A DNA stretch of 64,000 nucleotides from Rhinopomastus cyanomelas (GCA_013400115.1 VXBP01005607.1:295839-359838); one strand, 5' to 3'. Positions 1 to 13,044 are shown, numbered from the stretch's first letter. Made by a program: numbers and translations. Notes: generated from the letters alone by a model not told the origin.

Positions 1-3000
1 ACATGTACTCATTTTGGGATAGATAATAGACAGAAGCTGTGCTATACTGTGATTTGAGTGTAAAAACTAGTGACTCCTAGAGAGCCGGCTCTTCCTGGAC
101 AGTCAACAAAGCACCTGGGGGTGACGTGAAAGCTAACGGAACAGGGCACTTCCCATTCACCTTTCTAAAATACATAAGGATGTGATGCACGTTTAGTAAA
201 ATGATTTTTATAACATAAAAAAAGACAATTCTTAACTAATTATGAGAAGAATAATTACTGGCTTTCTGTATTGGTTTAGTATGAGAGAAAAGCAAGGCCG
301 TGTAGATTCCCTGAGTGATCATGAACCAGGAATAGAAGTTCACCTTGTCTTTCTGAGGTGAATAAATAGCTTGTAAAACAAACCAGTTTAAGCTGGTGTC
401 ATTTAACCTTTGCCTGGAGTTGCACAGAAAGTTATTTGTGTTCTCATATTGAATACCAGACAGAGGGGAAAAGGCACCTACCTAATTTAAAAGCAAACAA
501 AAACAATGCCTAGCCAAAACCACCAAGTGGTCATTTCAAATTAGTGTAGAAAATGCGTACGGAATAAGATTTCTGCCCCCGTTGCCCTGCAAACACACTG
601 TGGTGGTCTTGTTTTAGATACTAACTTTGTTTCAGAGGGCAGTGGCTAGAACTGTATTCTGTCCTGTTTGCTCAGCTGGTTAGATAAGAATTTCTGTATT
701 GAACTCGACAAAATCTATGGGTACCTCATAAAGGAATGGTTTTCATTTAGGTTGCAAGTCCAAGTACATTTCTTCAGCAGCACTCATATCTTGAGTGCAT
801 ATTGGTTATTTGTGTCCTTATCTTGTTTGTTTAGCTAGTCCAGCTGTTTGTGCAGATGCCCAGTGGAATGGTTCAGGGAGATGTTTGCCAAAAAAATGCA
901 GCCCCTTCTCCGGCCTTTACTGTCTTATTTCACAACTGGCTTGGTTCTTCAGCTCGATCACTGTATGATGCAGTGGGCAACTCTGCTGGCATTGCTGTGA
1001 TGGAACCAAGTGGACTAGAAAGGTCTGTGGGTGGAGGGCTACATCTGTTTTATTGGTACAGCTGCTTGATGTGGTCATCTGCTGTAATCGGGTGCCAAGG
1101 GATCTTGATGATTTATATTCTAGCCTGTTACCAAGAAAAACCTCTGCAGTTTTACAGATAAGTACTAGTACTTAGAATGGACATCCCGAGCCTGAGCCTC
1201 TCTTAATGCAATGAGAAGTAGAATTTGAGATCAGGTCTGCAGTTTCCAGGATCCTTCTTCCAGCCCTTCTTGTAGATGGTTGTTTTATTTGCTAATCTCT
1301 GGTAAGCTGAGACCTCCTCAGTTAGCCAGGAGGCTAAATTATGGAGAGTGGCTTGGTGAGCAATCATCCATCCATCCAGCTAAGTATCCTTGGGTGGAGA
1401 CCTCCGGCTCCATAGATTTCTGTGAGCCTAAGTGGCACAATAGGTCATTGATCATTTCCTCTGGGATTCTGTGGGTACTGTGCTGCATTCTGCCCCCATC
1501 TTTAAATTCAGTGGACTTGGAACTTGGAAGACAACTGGCATTGTTGGTGAAGACCAAGGCAGAGTAGTAGCTCAGCCTTTTCCTTGTCTGGGGACCTGTG
1601 ATATCAGCAGCTAATCTGACATATGTGAAGCTAATGGCTTTGGTCTTACTATGTTGTTAATTAACTATTCCATCAAAACTTTCCTGTCCCTCAGTGCTAG
1701 TTGGAATATTTTTGTATGTATTCTACATTACCATTCTTCTAGGACAGTGACTTAGTTTAACAGGTGTGCTTTGAGTGTTGACTGCCTCCGTGCCCCTGGA
1801 GGACAGCAGAAAATCTTTAATTCCAAGTATCATTAATTTCCTAAAAATCCTTGCTATGATAGTTTTGTGTGGTCAGAGACAGAATTGGCATAGTAAAGTA
1901 GTCAGGGGTTAGCAGTTTTGAAGTGAGATTGTCCTAATTTGTGGTTCTCTTGAAATGTGATAGTAAATGAACATTTCACTTTGACCACACACAGCCTTTT
2001 TAGTACGTTTTCATGCTTATCTCCTGAAACAAACAGCAGCGTTGTGACTCTTTGATCTGTTGTAACATTTCCTTGGACAGCTGCTTACACATATAACAGA
2101 TTTTCTTTTAGGAAGTTTGTATTGTTTCTGTATTTATTTTGATTTATATCTAATACGAAAAAATTGATCCTATAGTCTGGGCACTCTGTCAATGTCATTT
2201 TTTTAAAAATCATTCTGAGCTAGAAATACAAAGACCAGGTTGGGATCCTGATCGTACCCTGGTATTGCAGCAAATGCCATATGTTCTCAATAGTCCAAGT
2301 TAAAAGATTTCTTATGTGTGTTTGTAAAATTCAGCAGAGATTGGCTTCAGGTTTGGACATGAGAGAACAGTTTAAGATTGCAGCCATTCATAAAAGGTCT
2401 AGAGTACCTTGTAGCCTCCTCCTGCCCTAAAATATTTCAGCCTTAGGGCTCCTGCTATATAACAAACTTTCATCTCTGTGAATAACAAGGTCATGTGTGA
2501 AGGAAAGCCTTTAAATGGCTTGGTCTGAGGTACGTCAGTTGCATGTGGTGTAAAGTGATCATAGACACAGTAAAAAAAAAAAGCAAGGTTGTAGCTTTGA
2601 CTTAATGATTTACTTGCTTTGAAATATCTATTGCTGTGATGTTACTGAAGTCTAATTAATACTTGAAGTTTTTTTTCCCTATATCCATGCTGTGAATTAT
2701 TTTGTATTCAGAATTGGAATATAGATATCATGGTTTGATGATGGTACGTGCATTCCAAAGTGTATCGTGTCAGTGGCTTGTCTGTTAGCAGTAAACTCAG
2801 AAATTTGTGTCTGTTACAGAGCCAGGCTCTTCTCAGTGTCTGTGTCATCTAATGGTAGGATAAGGGACAATGGGTGCAAGCTGGAACATGTGAGGTTCCA
2901 CGTAAATGTGAGAAGGAACTTCTTCACAGTGAGGGTGGCAGAGCACTTGAGCAAGCTGCCCAGGGGGTTTGTGGAGTCAACTCTGGAGATGTTTAAAACC

Positions 3001-4741
3001 CATCTGGATATGTTCCTCTGTGACTTGTTCTAGGTGGTCCTGCTCTGGCAGGGAGATTGGACTAGACGATCTTTCAAGGTGCCTTCCAGTCCCTATTGTT
3101 CTGTGATGATGTATGAGTCTTACTTGCCCCTAGATAGTCTGTTTTCTGTCTGTTAGTTGGCTTGGAAGAAGTTGTTATCTGTGGCTGCTTGTTGTAGGCT
3201 GCTAAAATGAGAAAAAAAACCTTTGATCATGATTACTTAGCCTGTATATTACTAGAAAACTCATCTGGTAGGAGTATTGTGGGCAGTGGAGTTGGCCCTC
3301 CTTGCACAGACAAGTTGTAGATTTGATACTGCACATCTTGACCTTTAGCAGACCTCAGCATTGCCACTGTGGTGACAGAGTTGGTTTATATGACTAAAAA
3401 GTAGTTTGTTATGCCCTGAACTGAAATAAGCCTTTTTAGCTCAAGAGTAGGAGTACAGTGAATGGTTTACTTTGCAGTGGCCTAAGAAAGCTTTCCATTG
3501 TATGGAGAGATAATGAAATAATATGAAGTAATAACATCATCTGGATGGGACTTTTTTGTGGGAGACATTATGTGTAGTCATGGTTTTGGTTTAAAACCAC
3601 GGGTGGAGAAGATAAAAGTAGGGTTTGGTGCATTTTTAATCTGTTGGTTAGCATCTGTAAAGCAAGAGTGCTGCAAATTGTATGCTGCCTTCTAATTAAA
3701 GAACTTGGCAGTGGAGTATGAGAGTCATATGGAGAGAAATGGAGAGGATAGAATGATGTGTTGAATATCAGGTTGGCAGAGAATTAATTTCTGATTCTAA
3801 TAACAAGATTTTAAAAAAACCAAACAGAATCTGTTTGATTTTGGGACGTTTCATCCTGTAAGTCTTACGTGCTCTTTTGTCTTAAGGATGTTAAAACCTC
3901 AACAAATACTAACTGAGCAAAATGTTTTGAATTTTCAATGAATTCCTTAAGGTAATGGTATTAGCACAATCAGTCAAAACATCAGATGATAAATCTGATG
4001 AGTTTGAGTTCATAGTAAGTCTTTTGTGTGGTCTGACATGTGTAATTTGTAGTGTTTGTGTGCTTCAGTGTGGGCATTGTCATGTCTGCCGCTGCCCGTG
4101 CCAAGTTTTTAACTTAAGACTAGTAAACTGTGCCTCTTGTCCTCCTCCTGGCTCACGGACAGTATCACAGTGTGTTCTGTTGAAATTTCTGATGGCTAGA
4201 AAGTACTAGTGTGCATTTTTTCCAGCCTTAGCACTTTGGTTGGAACCTGTTTTTGTGTTAGTAGTTGACAATAGTTTTTGTTTGGTGTTTTTTTTTGTTT
4301 TTGTAGTTGCTGTGTAAAGTTATTTTCGCTAAAGGAATTCCGACTGAGTTTTTGTACAGCCACAGTCTGTAGCTGTTTTGATCCAGATACTGTTTCACTT
4401 CAGTTGCTTTTTTAAAAAAATCTTATATGTTTGATATTGTATTTTTTGTCCTATAATGTATAGTGAAAACTGTCTGGAGTTCTAATTTATATAGACCCTT
4501 TTATTGCCTTAGACCCATTTATTGCCTCAGGTAACAAGGTTAATAAATTTAATTTTAAATCTTTGATATGCTAAAATATTCCTGATTTGTAAATATTAAG
4601 TGTCTCTTTATTGCACATTGAAGCAGAAAAACTCACAGTGCAGTATGTTGTAAAGACCAGACTGTTATAGCTTAGTTGTGTGAAACATTCTTCTGCTTAA
4701 TGTTTTATCTTTTTTTTTTTTTCTGTTGTGGTTTGTTTTAG
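1..4741 (+). other. TAX1BP1: TAX1BP1 intron 2, right part
   Basis: AT-rich intronic sequence ending in a long T tract (about 4711-4722) and the acceptor AG at 4740-4741. I searched it for the N-terminal SKICH residues that precede the next exon and saw none. It holds one CR1 fragment (2818-3106). The open frame at 850-1161 has no recognisable homology, no splice context and nothing resembling a known family, so I do not call it a gene. Confidence 0.8.
2818..3106 (+). mobile_element. CR1 LINE 3' fragment
   Basis: 5'-truncated CR1 copy. It encodes the degenerate C-terminus of the ORF2 reverse transcriptase protein and continues into the family's 3' tail with the GGTCC..TTCCA motif and a terminal TTCTGTGAT. 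Sense to TAX1BP1. Confidence 0.9.
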
Positions 4742-4844
4742 GTTGGTTGGAGTACTGCAAGAGATTATTACACATTTCTTTGGTCACCTATGCCTGAAAA
4801 TTATGTGGAAGGATCAACTGTTAACTGTGTGCTGACTTTTCAAG
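4742..4844 (+). CDS. TAX1BP1: TAX1BP1 exon 3 (SKICH domain)
   Basis: Encodes residues 55-88 plus the first base of codon 89. It begins VGWSTARDYYTFLWSP, the middle of the SKICH domain, which binds the TBK1 adaptors NAP1/SINTBAD and FIP200 in the mammalian protein. Acceptor AG at 4740-4741 after a T-rich tract; donor GTGAAT at 4845. Starts in phase 0 and ends with one base carried over. Nearly identical to the mammalian exon, with small changes such as PMPEN for PMPEH. Confidence 0.97.
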
Positions 4845-5322
4845 GTGAATATAAAGTAGTACCTACCTGTATTTTCTAGGCTATACAACTTCTAAAGTAT
4901 TTTACCTGCTCATTATAAAGCTGAGGGTTGTGTAGTAGGTCTAGATTTTTACAAAAATAAATTGGTTTTAGGTGTCAAGGAGATTTCACAGAACACAGAA
5001 TCACAGGGTATTAGGGAGGGTAATGGAGCACTGGAATGGGCTGCCCAGGGTGGTTGTGGGCTCTCCTTCTCTGGAGATGTTTAAAACCCACCTGGATGTC
5101 TTCCTGTGTCACTTGGTCTAGGTGATGCTGCTGTGGCAGGGGGATTGGACTAGATGATCTTTTGGGGTCCCTTCCAATCTCTAATGTTCTGTGATTTAGA
5201 TGTGCCTTGCTGAGGTAATGAGCATGAAATTCCTAAATTAAATGTAATCTAATAACCTACTTTCACTTGTAGATTTGTGCTTTTGGGTAAGTGTTTCTTC
5301 ACATGTGACTTTATTTTGATAG
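4845..5322 (+). other. TAX1BP1: TAX1BP1 intron 3
   Basis: 478-bp intron, about 40 % of it a CR1 fragment at 5017-5199. Just before that copy, 4989-5015 looks like the 3' tail of an opposite-strand CR1, so two insertions may abut. Acceptor TAG at 5320-5322. Confidence 0.9.
5017..5199 (+). mobile_element. CR1 LINE 3' fragment
   Basis: Short CR1 3' end starting in the TEHW..LP region of ORF2 and ending GTTCTGTGATT. It fills much of intron 3 and ends about 120 bp before the exon 4 acceptor. Confidence 0.9.
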
Positions 5323-5510
5323 GGTACTATCTACCAAACGACGATGGAGAATTTTACCAGTTCTGTTACGTGACTCACAAGGGAGAGATCCGTGGAGCAA
5401 GCACTCCATTTCAGTTTCGTACCTCTTCCCCTGTGGAAGAATTGCTCACTATGGAAGATGAAGGAAACTCTGATATGCTAGTGGTGACCACAAAAGCTGG
5501 ACTTCTTGAG
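5323..5510 (+). CDS. TAX1BP1: TAX1BP1 exon 4 (SKICH end and LC3-binding motif)
   Basis: Encodes residues 89-151. It completes the SKICH domain (GYYLPNDDGEFYQFCYVTHK) and then carries SDMLVVTTKAG, whose LVV (residues 141-143) corresponds to the non-canonical LC3-interacting region shared with NDP52. Two bases complete codon 89 and the exon ends in phase 0 at GAG. The donor GTTTGA at 5511 is weak apart from the GT. The open frame continues upstream of 5323, but the acceptor and homology place the exon start there. Confidence 0.97.
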
Positions 5511-6537
5511 GTTTGAGCCCACAATTCTTAAAATGTTCTGGTTTTTTAAGTATGTACATAGACACATATGTATGTAGGTGTTGGGGACATAGTATTGAAG
5601 AACAAACCTGAAGGAAAATGCCTACAGATTTATTTATGTGTGATGTATATATTTTCCTTGTTCTCCAGTATTTGATTGGAGTTCAGACAGTTAAATGAGT
5701 TGAAGTTTAAAGTGGCTGCAGGTACAGTGTAGCACTAAGCATGGGCAGGGAAATGGCAAGAGAGAGGATAGCTGCCTGTCTCTCACACCTGCACTCCTCA
5801 GTGCTCCTTGTAAGGAAAAAAACTAAGGATTAAGTTTAGTTTTATTTGTGCACAAGTGCAGAGTGCTGGACACTAAGCTGAATAATTGCAGGTGCCCAAC
5901 TGTGTTAGGTCTTGTTGTACTGAAAGCTGGGTTGATTTTGAATTTCCTTACATTGCCATCAAACATTTTTATCAGTTGCCTCCAGATGTGTAAGTGCATG
6001 TATTCAACTTACAGTTGTTAAAATTTAGTAGTAACACGCTTGGGTACTTCTGGCATATTTTTGATTTCAGTTATGTTCCCATAATACCAAAGCAAAAGGA
6101 TTTTTCAACCCTTCTAAATTATTTTGGTTCACGTGCCAGTCCTTGGTTTTGACTAAGTGTTGCGTTCATTTCTTTGGTGCATGTCCTCAAACATCGCTTC
6201 AGAGTGCGTTTGTCTCTGCGCTCAGCAGCCATTTTTTCACCAAGCTGTCATCATCACAATTAGATACTCCCTGGTTGTGGTCACTTGAAAAAACTAAAGC
6301 CACTTCAAGTTAAGGATGGAAAACTTGAGCGTAAATCAAGACGCTGCAAAATGTGCTGTCTCATGGTAACGTGCTGTTCAGAGCAGGGAAACTTCAGGAG
6401 CTGGAGAATAGGGGGAAAACTAAAATCATTTAGCCAGAGGACACCCACTTTGTGCTCAACACTGGAGTAATTTGTCATCAACTTGACAGGAATGAAGGGG
6501 ATAAAAATTACCAAAAGGCACGTTTTTGTTTTTACAG
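5511..6537 (+). other. TAX1BP1: TAX1BP1 intron 4
   Basis: About 1 kb of unique AT-rich sequence. I see no CR1, no coding homology and no other recognisable element in it. Acceptor CAG at 6535-6537. Confidence 0.85.
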
Positions 6538-6696
6538 TTTAAAATTGAAAAAATAATAAAAGAAAAAGAAGAGCTATTAAAAGTAACTTCAGTTCTGGAA
6601 AAGGAAACGGCACAACTCAGAGATCAAGTTGAAAGACTGGAAAAAGAACTTAACCATGAAAAGCAGAGATGTGACCAACTGCAAACAGAGCAAAAG
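6538..6696 (+). CDS. TAX1BP1: TAX1BP1 exon 5 (start of coiled coil)
   Basis: 53 in-phase codons, residues 152-204, beginning FKIEKIIKEKEELLK and ending LQTEQK. Heptad-type Leu/Ile spacing and high Lys/Glu content mark the first coiled-coil segment used for dimerisation. Acceptor CAG at 6535-6537, donor GTTAGT at 6697, phase 0 at both ends. Same length as the mammalian exon. Confidence 0.97.
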
Positions 6697-8063
6697 GTTA
6701 GTTGTTTAACTGATTAAAGCTGACTCAGAATGTATGTAAACCCTCCTTTTTTCAAGAATCAGTTAAAGTGTGTGAAAATCAGCTATCAAAACCCCTCAGC
6801 ACTTATGTAGACATTTACACTAGAATAGGTCAGTTCCTATTGACCTCCTGCCACTATTCCTTTTATGTCATAAAATGGTTAAAATATTTAAGGCTTTTGG
6901 TACCAGCCTGGGTAAGATAATCGATGACAACTGTTACCAGATGTTTGACATTTAACTAGAATTCATAGTGGAAAGTAGTTGAGAGTTGAAGCTAGCTTAA
7001 ACTAAATTAAAGTGGAGGAAGGCTTTAAAAAAACCTCCCAATAAGGAATAACTTAAAAGCAAAGATCAAAACTTAACAGGGACATACAAAGAGTGGAGAG
7101 TAACCTATCACTTCCCTTTTGGAAATCTTCAGAACTTTATGAAAAGAGCCACAAACCTAAAAATCCATTCACAGTGTTTACTGGCAGTGAAAAACAAAGC
7201 AAGCTTGGTTTTGGAATTCCACGTATGATAAGGTAGAAATCTACTATTATTGAAAAAGGCAAAGAAAGTGGCACCTAACCTATTACAAAGCTGCCACTTT
7301 CTAAAAAACCCAACTTTTAGCAGAAGATTAAAAACATGTGGTAGGGAGGTGGTGACATGAACAAATTTGAAGTAATGAAGCCTATATAATTTAGCTGTGG
7401 ACAGCAGTTAATAGGCTATTTTTAAGTATCAGTATGTAGATGTCAACAGTTCTGCATGATACAACTTTAATAGGAATTTGTTGAGGGAATTGGAAACTTT
7501 ATCGTTTTGAAGTGTCATGGTAAAATGGACTGTTGGGAAAGGAAAAAGGAAAGGATATATTTTTCTTGTAAAAGAATTCTTTTAAGTACATGGGGGAGCT
7601 ACTTTAAATCAGTTTGATAATCAGATGCTTAAAAGAATGCATTTTGTGCATTTGCAGACTCATGAGATTGGTGGGTTAATCTGAATGAGCTGTGTAGATG
7701 CTCTTAATTGTTGCTCAGGGTTTTCCTCTAAGATTTTGGGAAGTAAACTATCAGTTCTAATCCACCTTAGCTTTACAGTGCTGTTTTAAAACGTTGCCAG
7801 AGATACGGTCAGACTGTGTAGGAACAAAATGTCTTGATACTTCCTTACGTTTTATTGTGAATGTAATAAAAATTAGGTTTGCATTTAAGACACCACAATT
7901 CAACAATTTAATTCATGTTTGTGGTGATGTTTGGGCTAGTTGGTTTTGCTGTGGCTCTTGGTTTGACCTTGTATTATGTTGAAGTGATGATGTAGTGCTA
8001 AGATCTTCTCACTTGTACTTGGCTGAGGTGCAAGTAGACATCTGACCTGAGGCTGACGCAGCT

Positions 8064-8099
8064 CTTCTATAGTGCTCTTTGTCTAGAGCACTATAGAAG
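8064..8099. repeat. Perfect 15-bp inverted repeat, 6-nt loop
   Basis: Left arm CTTCTATAGTGCTCT at 8064-8078 and its exact reverse complement at 8085-8099, separated by TTGTCT. The RNA would fold to a fully paired 15-bp stem. No flanking complementarity extends it, so it is too short for a typical miRNA precursor. Function unknown. Confidence 0.85.
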
Positions 8100-10795
8100 T
8101 TTTCTTACTCATGCAATTTTTATTTCAGGCCTTTCACGCTGCCTTACTTTACATCTCTTGTGTTCTGTTTGGTTCTTTGCTTTCTAAAGAAAAATTGGAC
8201 AAGTTGAAAAATCTTTCATTTCTTTGTATACACAAGTAGAATTTAAACTGAGTGTTTGCTCTTTTCAAAGTGAGTGAGTGTCTGCTAAGTCAGGTGAAGT
8301 AAGTTAACTTGTTCATCATTAGAATGTTCCATAAATTATACTTTGTGTGGCCTTCTCTCAGCTTTTCAAAGATGACTTCTAGCTTTCCCATTCTCCTTAC
8401 CCCAATACATGAAATACAGCAGTGGAAACCTGTGCAGTGTGTTAATGAATTGATTTAAAGATTCCTGAACAGCACTTAGCGCACTCAGATAATAGTCCCT
8501 AGGTTTTATTTTCCCTGAGGTTTGTGTAAAGAGAAAAAAACCCAAGAAAAATCCTCACCCCAAAACCTAGAAGAAACCCACTCCCCACAACCACCACAAA
8601 AAGAGTCTAGAATCACTCCCCTGTCTCTCCCTCAGCTAATCAAATCATCTTCGTGGGCTGTGAATAACTGTTACTGACAGTAAACCTAACCAATGCATTC
8701 ACTTGACTTTTTAAAGTATAAGCTACAAGAGAAAAATCTTAGAAGTTATCAAAATAGATTGGAATTTTATGAACAGTAGAATCTTTACCTGTTGTTAGTA
8801 CAAAGCTTGACTGCTTTGATTTGGCTTGTTGATTTTTTTCCTTTGTATTTTTTAGTATAAAGAATTTTTACTTAAAAAGCTGCAGTTCTATGAGCAAAGC
8901 AAGTGGCTGTGTCTGTATAGACACAAGAATTTGATTCTGGCTGGCTGTAGAGCTCTTTATGCTGCTGGTACATTGGCACCTTTGAGACCACTTACATGTC
9001 AAGGGAGACCTCCCCTTTATGCAAAATACTTATGAATCTCCTCCATTTCTAAAAATCTTACTCAGCAATTTGAGGACAAATAATATGGGTATCTGAGGTA
9101 ACGTCGTCTTTTGATCACGTGCATTATTGAGCAACCATGTATTTTTATAACTGTGTGGATGCTGTGGTTGGGGTCAGAGTACATAAATTATCTTGCTGCT
9201 TTACAGTAGATAACAAGGAAGTTACATAATGATGGAAGAGCTCGGAGTTTGATACAGGAAAATGTTTTGCTAAAACACCGCTCTCTTAAAATCCCCTTTT
9301 TATTCATGCTTATTCATATGCCTTTAGGCTACTTTCCTTGTTTTGCTAGTGATTTTTATCAGTCCTTTGTTTTCACACACAGATCAGGAGTAGTTGGCAT
9401 CACTGGGAAATGTCTGCAGAAACATTGATCTCTTAATATGGACTGGAGTGTTGAGACAGTGTCACAGCTATGTCCTAACTAGCATTTCCCTCCCACTCCC
9501 GATGATTTGCTCTTTTGTCCCCACCAGAGTACCAGGCAGTGGAACTGTTGTCTTCTCTGTCTGCTTTTTGCCTAGTTGGGATGCTTTGTTAGAGGTCCTT
9601 TAGAGGCTCTTTGGGGAAGACACTAGGAAGAAACAAGCTCGAAGTAGATCAGTCTTTGCCACCTTTAACATAGGTGGCACCTACCAAAAGTGGGTTGAGC
9701 AGATACACTGAAGACATGAAATGATAATGTGATATTAATGAAATAAGGAACATCACTGCATACTAAGTCACTACTTTTCATTAAAGGCTTCCAATTCTTT
9801 AGGTTTGGGTTTCCTTTTGTTTCCTGCTGAGGTAACTTACTCACTGGTACCTACTCAAGTGCACTGAGTCACAATAGTAAGCTGCTTTTATCTAAATATA
9901 TTTCACTTTCGGAAAAAGAAAAATTGAAGAACGTTGAATTAAAACCTGTATTTATTTAGAAAACAGTATTTCTTCTTAATATCTTAGACATCATGAATAT
10001 AAATTATATAAATGAAAAGAAGGCGTGCTTTTTGGTTTTTGTTTCTGGTTTTGTGTAAGTGCGCTTGACTACTGTTTTGGGATTTAACGTTTCAGTGCTG
10101 AGCAAGAGAAAGGCATCAGTCACGTTGGTTGCCCCTCTCCGGACCCTGCAGTCAAGGCTTTGAAGCCTCTGTGGCGAGCAGAGCTTGCAGATTAGCTTTT
10201 GCTATCGTTTGTCTCCCCCTAGTGGGAAGAGAGTCCTTCCGCGCGGGTGTCTTTACTGCCAGCGCTGGCAAGTCTTCCTCCTGTGCCAGTGGCTTATGTA
10301 AATGTTTAACTTGAATCAGAAGCAACAGATCTTCAGACTGTGTTCTTTGCTCCTGTCAACATTTGAATAGAGTTTCTGTGACGGCGTTGACACGAACTGA
10401 GGCAGACGTGAATTTCTTGACTTGATGAACTTGTTGTTTCATGCTTTTTGAACATTTAATTCACCGCTTAACTTCTTACAAGTGGGCTAATTCATCTACC
10501 GAAGGGGAGTTTGAATGGAGCATCCACCTAAATCCATGCTCTGTTGACAAGTTTTCCCTGCACTGTAGCTTTATTCATTGGAGACCTTTATTCGGGGACC
10601 AAGGGTTTAAATTGTCTTTTGATACCACTTTATAATGAGATTTGTTTGGTTAGATAGTGGCCAAATCCTGTTGTGCAGTGTGATGTGTCAACAGCGTGTG
10701 CATGAAAGAGTTACCTTGCTTCAGTGTTCCCTTATACCAAGTCATGTTGATAGTGCTTATGTGTGCCACACGTGTGGACACCTGAGGGTCAGGGA

Positions 10796-11035
10796 GATGC
10801 ACTGAGGGTTTTTTGGTGGTGTTTTTTTGTGTTTCGGGGTTTTTTGTGATTTTTAAAGACATCTGTCAGTGAGGGCCATGTGTTGGTTTTGTTGGGGGTT
10901 TTTGTGTGTGTTTTAGGGATTTTTTTGGTGGGGTTTTCATTTGTAAAACCTGAACTGTTCAGAAAGCAAAGACCCAAACAACAACCAAAACCCTACCCTC
11001 CAGCCCAGAAGGGCAAACCCACAACCCTCCCCTGT
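10796..11035. repeat. Low-complexity G/T-rich then A/C-rich block
   Basis: On the + strand 10796-10950 is runs of T and G (for example GGTTTTTTGGTGG), and 10966-11035 is runs of A and C. The second half is broadly complementary in composition to the first, so the RNA could form an imperfect long hairpin. Not a recognised repeat family. Confidence 0.6.
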
Positions 11036-11344
11036 CCAAACTCCCTGTGAATGATTTCTGTGTGTTTAACTTGTACATGTAATTGTTCAGGTTTATCAGG
11101 TTTATGCTATCACCATCCTGTGACGAGAAGAGCCTGCTTTATTTTTTTAGTGACTGATGTAGGAGCATTTCTTAATGATTAATTGAAAATTATTTCAGTG
11201 GCTGATTGAGTAATTCATCGGGTGCATTCTGTCCTTCACATGACGCATTTGTGACGCTGACTCACTGCAAAAGTGGTGGCTCATAGTGAAATTGGAAGGT
11301 GTTTTGAGAAATTAACCTTCTGAAACACAAATCTGTGCTGCAAA

Positions 11345-11430
11345 ATTGCACTGGGTGTAGGTACTACAGCAGGATTGCACTGGGTGTAGGTACTACAGCA
11401 GGATTGCACTGGGTGCAGGTACTTCAGCTG
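11345..11430. repeat. 29-bp tandem repeat, 3 copies
   Basis: Three head-to-tail units with period 29. Units start at 11345, 11374 and 11403, each with the core ATTGCACTGGGTG. The first two are identical; the third differs at a few positions. Confidence 0.9.
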
Positions 11431-11850
11431 CTTTCTGCAAAAACTTAAAGTCTTCATCTTTGTAATTGGGTGACTGATACTACTTAGGTGAAGTTCTACA
11501 AAGCTGAGGCCTAAGTTTGTAAACTTTTGATCTGTTGACAGTGTTAGTTGAGGAAATTAACATGAGTTACTACTGCTGTGATATCTTAGGCTATTGGAAT
11601 AGAGACCTCTGGATTTAGAGCAGTGTTTCTGTGGCCAGTCATGGTCACAAAAGTGAAAGCTTAACACTGCTGAAGTTTTTTGGATATGATTTTCTGTTTT
11701 ACTGAGTGCTTGAATTTTGTTTTAGAGAGAAAAACTACATTCCTTTCAGAATGTTCAGGCCATGTGAGCGCACCCAGGTTTGGGGACTGTTGTGGTGGTA
11801 GTACCACCATGTATACCTCTATGTTGGGTTCATTGTTTCTCCTCAGAGGG

Positions 11851-12015
11851 CATAGAATCATTCAGGTTGGAAAAGACCCTTGGGATCATCACGTCCAACC
11901 ATCAGTCCTACTCTACAAGTTCACTCCTAAACCATATATATCCCCCAACACTACATCTAAGCGAGTTTTAAACACATCCAGGGATGGGAACTCAACCAAC
12001 ACCCTGGGCAGCCAT
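11851..12015 (-). mobile_element. CR1 LINE 3' fragment
   Basis: Antisense CR1 tail, of the subfamily whose tail reads CATAGAATCATTCAGGTTGG in this orientation. It differs from most copies in the window, which read AACATTAGGGATTGGAAGGG. Confidence 0.88.
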
Positions 12016-13044
12016 ACTTGACTCTGGTACTTACATGAGTATGATACCAGCCAAGTCTTCTACATCACTCTGCTGGAGCTGCTATGATAACAAAGTAATG
12101 GGGTGAACAAAATGCTCATGCAGATAATTCATCTAGGTCCCCTAAACTGTCTACAGGGAATGAAGTGTAACGCTTCCCCTGACATTCAGTTACTGCAGAT
12201 AAAGCAATCCTGCTGCAAGGTGCTGCTGCTCTTGTGGAGGTTGGGGTTTTTTAAGTAGGTTGCCTGGTATTTTGTGAATTGACCCCTTAGGTTTTAGAGC
12301 TGCATAGCTCATTTTTATTCTTCATGACAGCGTATGTGCTCTGTAACAAGCAAAATGATGGTTGCAGACACTAGCCATTAGCCGAAGGTGACTGAATGCA
12401 TTAGGTGCGGAACGGCTTTTAAAAGGTGGGTAGGGAGCGTGTGACAGTATGAAAAGGGAAGATGAAGCATAAAAGCCTCTGCTGCCCATTGCCATACTGC
12501 AAGATGGCACAGCTGGAAATAGTCTTCTCTTATATTTTTCAAATAGTTTATTCTGTTGTTGGCTCCTTCCCTGCCTTTTTAATTATGTTTGAAAAATGCG
12601 TTCCGCATGTCGGTTCACAGGGATGGGTGTCTGTACCACTGTGGTGCCATTGAGCCCGTGGTACTCTGAAATGTTTTTAGTGGTGGTGCAAAAATTCATT
12701 AGAAGTAAGTTCTTCATTGTTGACTACACAGATTTTTGCCATACTTCTCTGCTATTAAAAAAAGGAGCATCTAGAAATTTTGTGGGTTTTCCATTGTTAA
12801 ATAAAAAATGGTCCTTTTGCAGCAGAAGTTTAATGCATTTTTAAGTTTTTAAACACGTTTTAGGGACGAGCAAAGGCATCATCTAAGCATGTCTTGTAGA
12901 TGAAGTTTGTGTAATGATTCAGTGTATTTGTGATTAGGTTACACAAGGCTGATTTGAGAACTTTCTGATGTAAAAATCTGTGCTTTCAGCTGTTTGCAGT
13001 GCACTCTAAACAAATGATGTTATGTGTAGCAGCAGGTCTTTGCA

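Noticed and set aside
850..1161. 103-codon open frame in the first intron
   Set aside because: No recognisable domain, no splice context with TAX1BP1 and ordinary intronic composition. Random frames of this length occur in 64 kb.
5277..5322. Met start upstream of TAX1BP1 exon 4
   Set aside because: The frame runs through the polypyrimidine tract and acceptor. Homology begins exactly after TAG at 5322.
8064..8099. miRNA gene
   Set aside because: The stem is only 15 bp with no extension in the flanks; miRNA precursors need about 25-30 bp stems.
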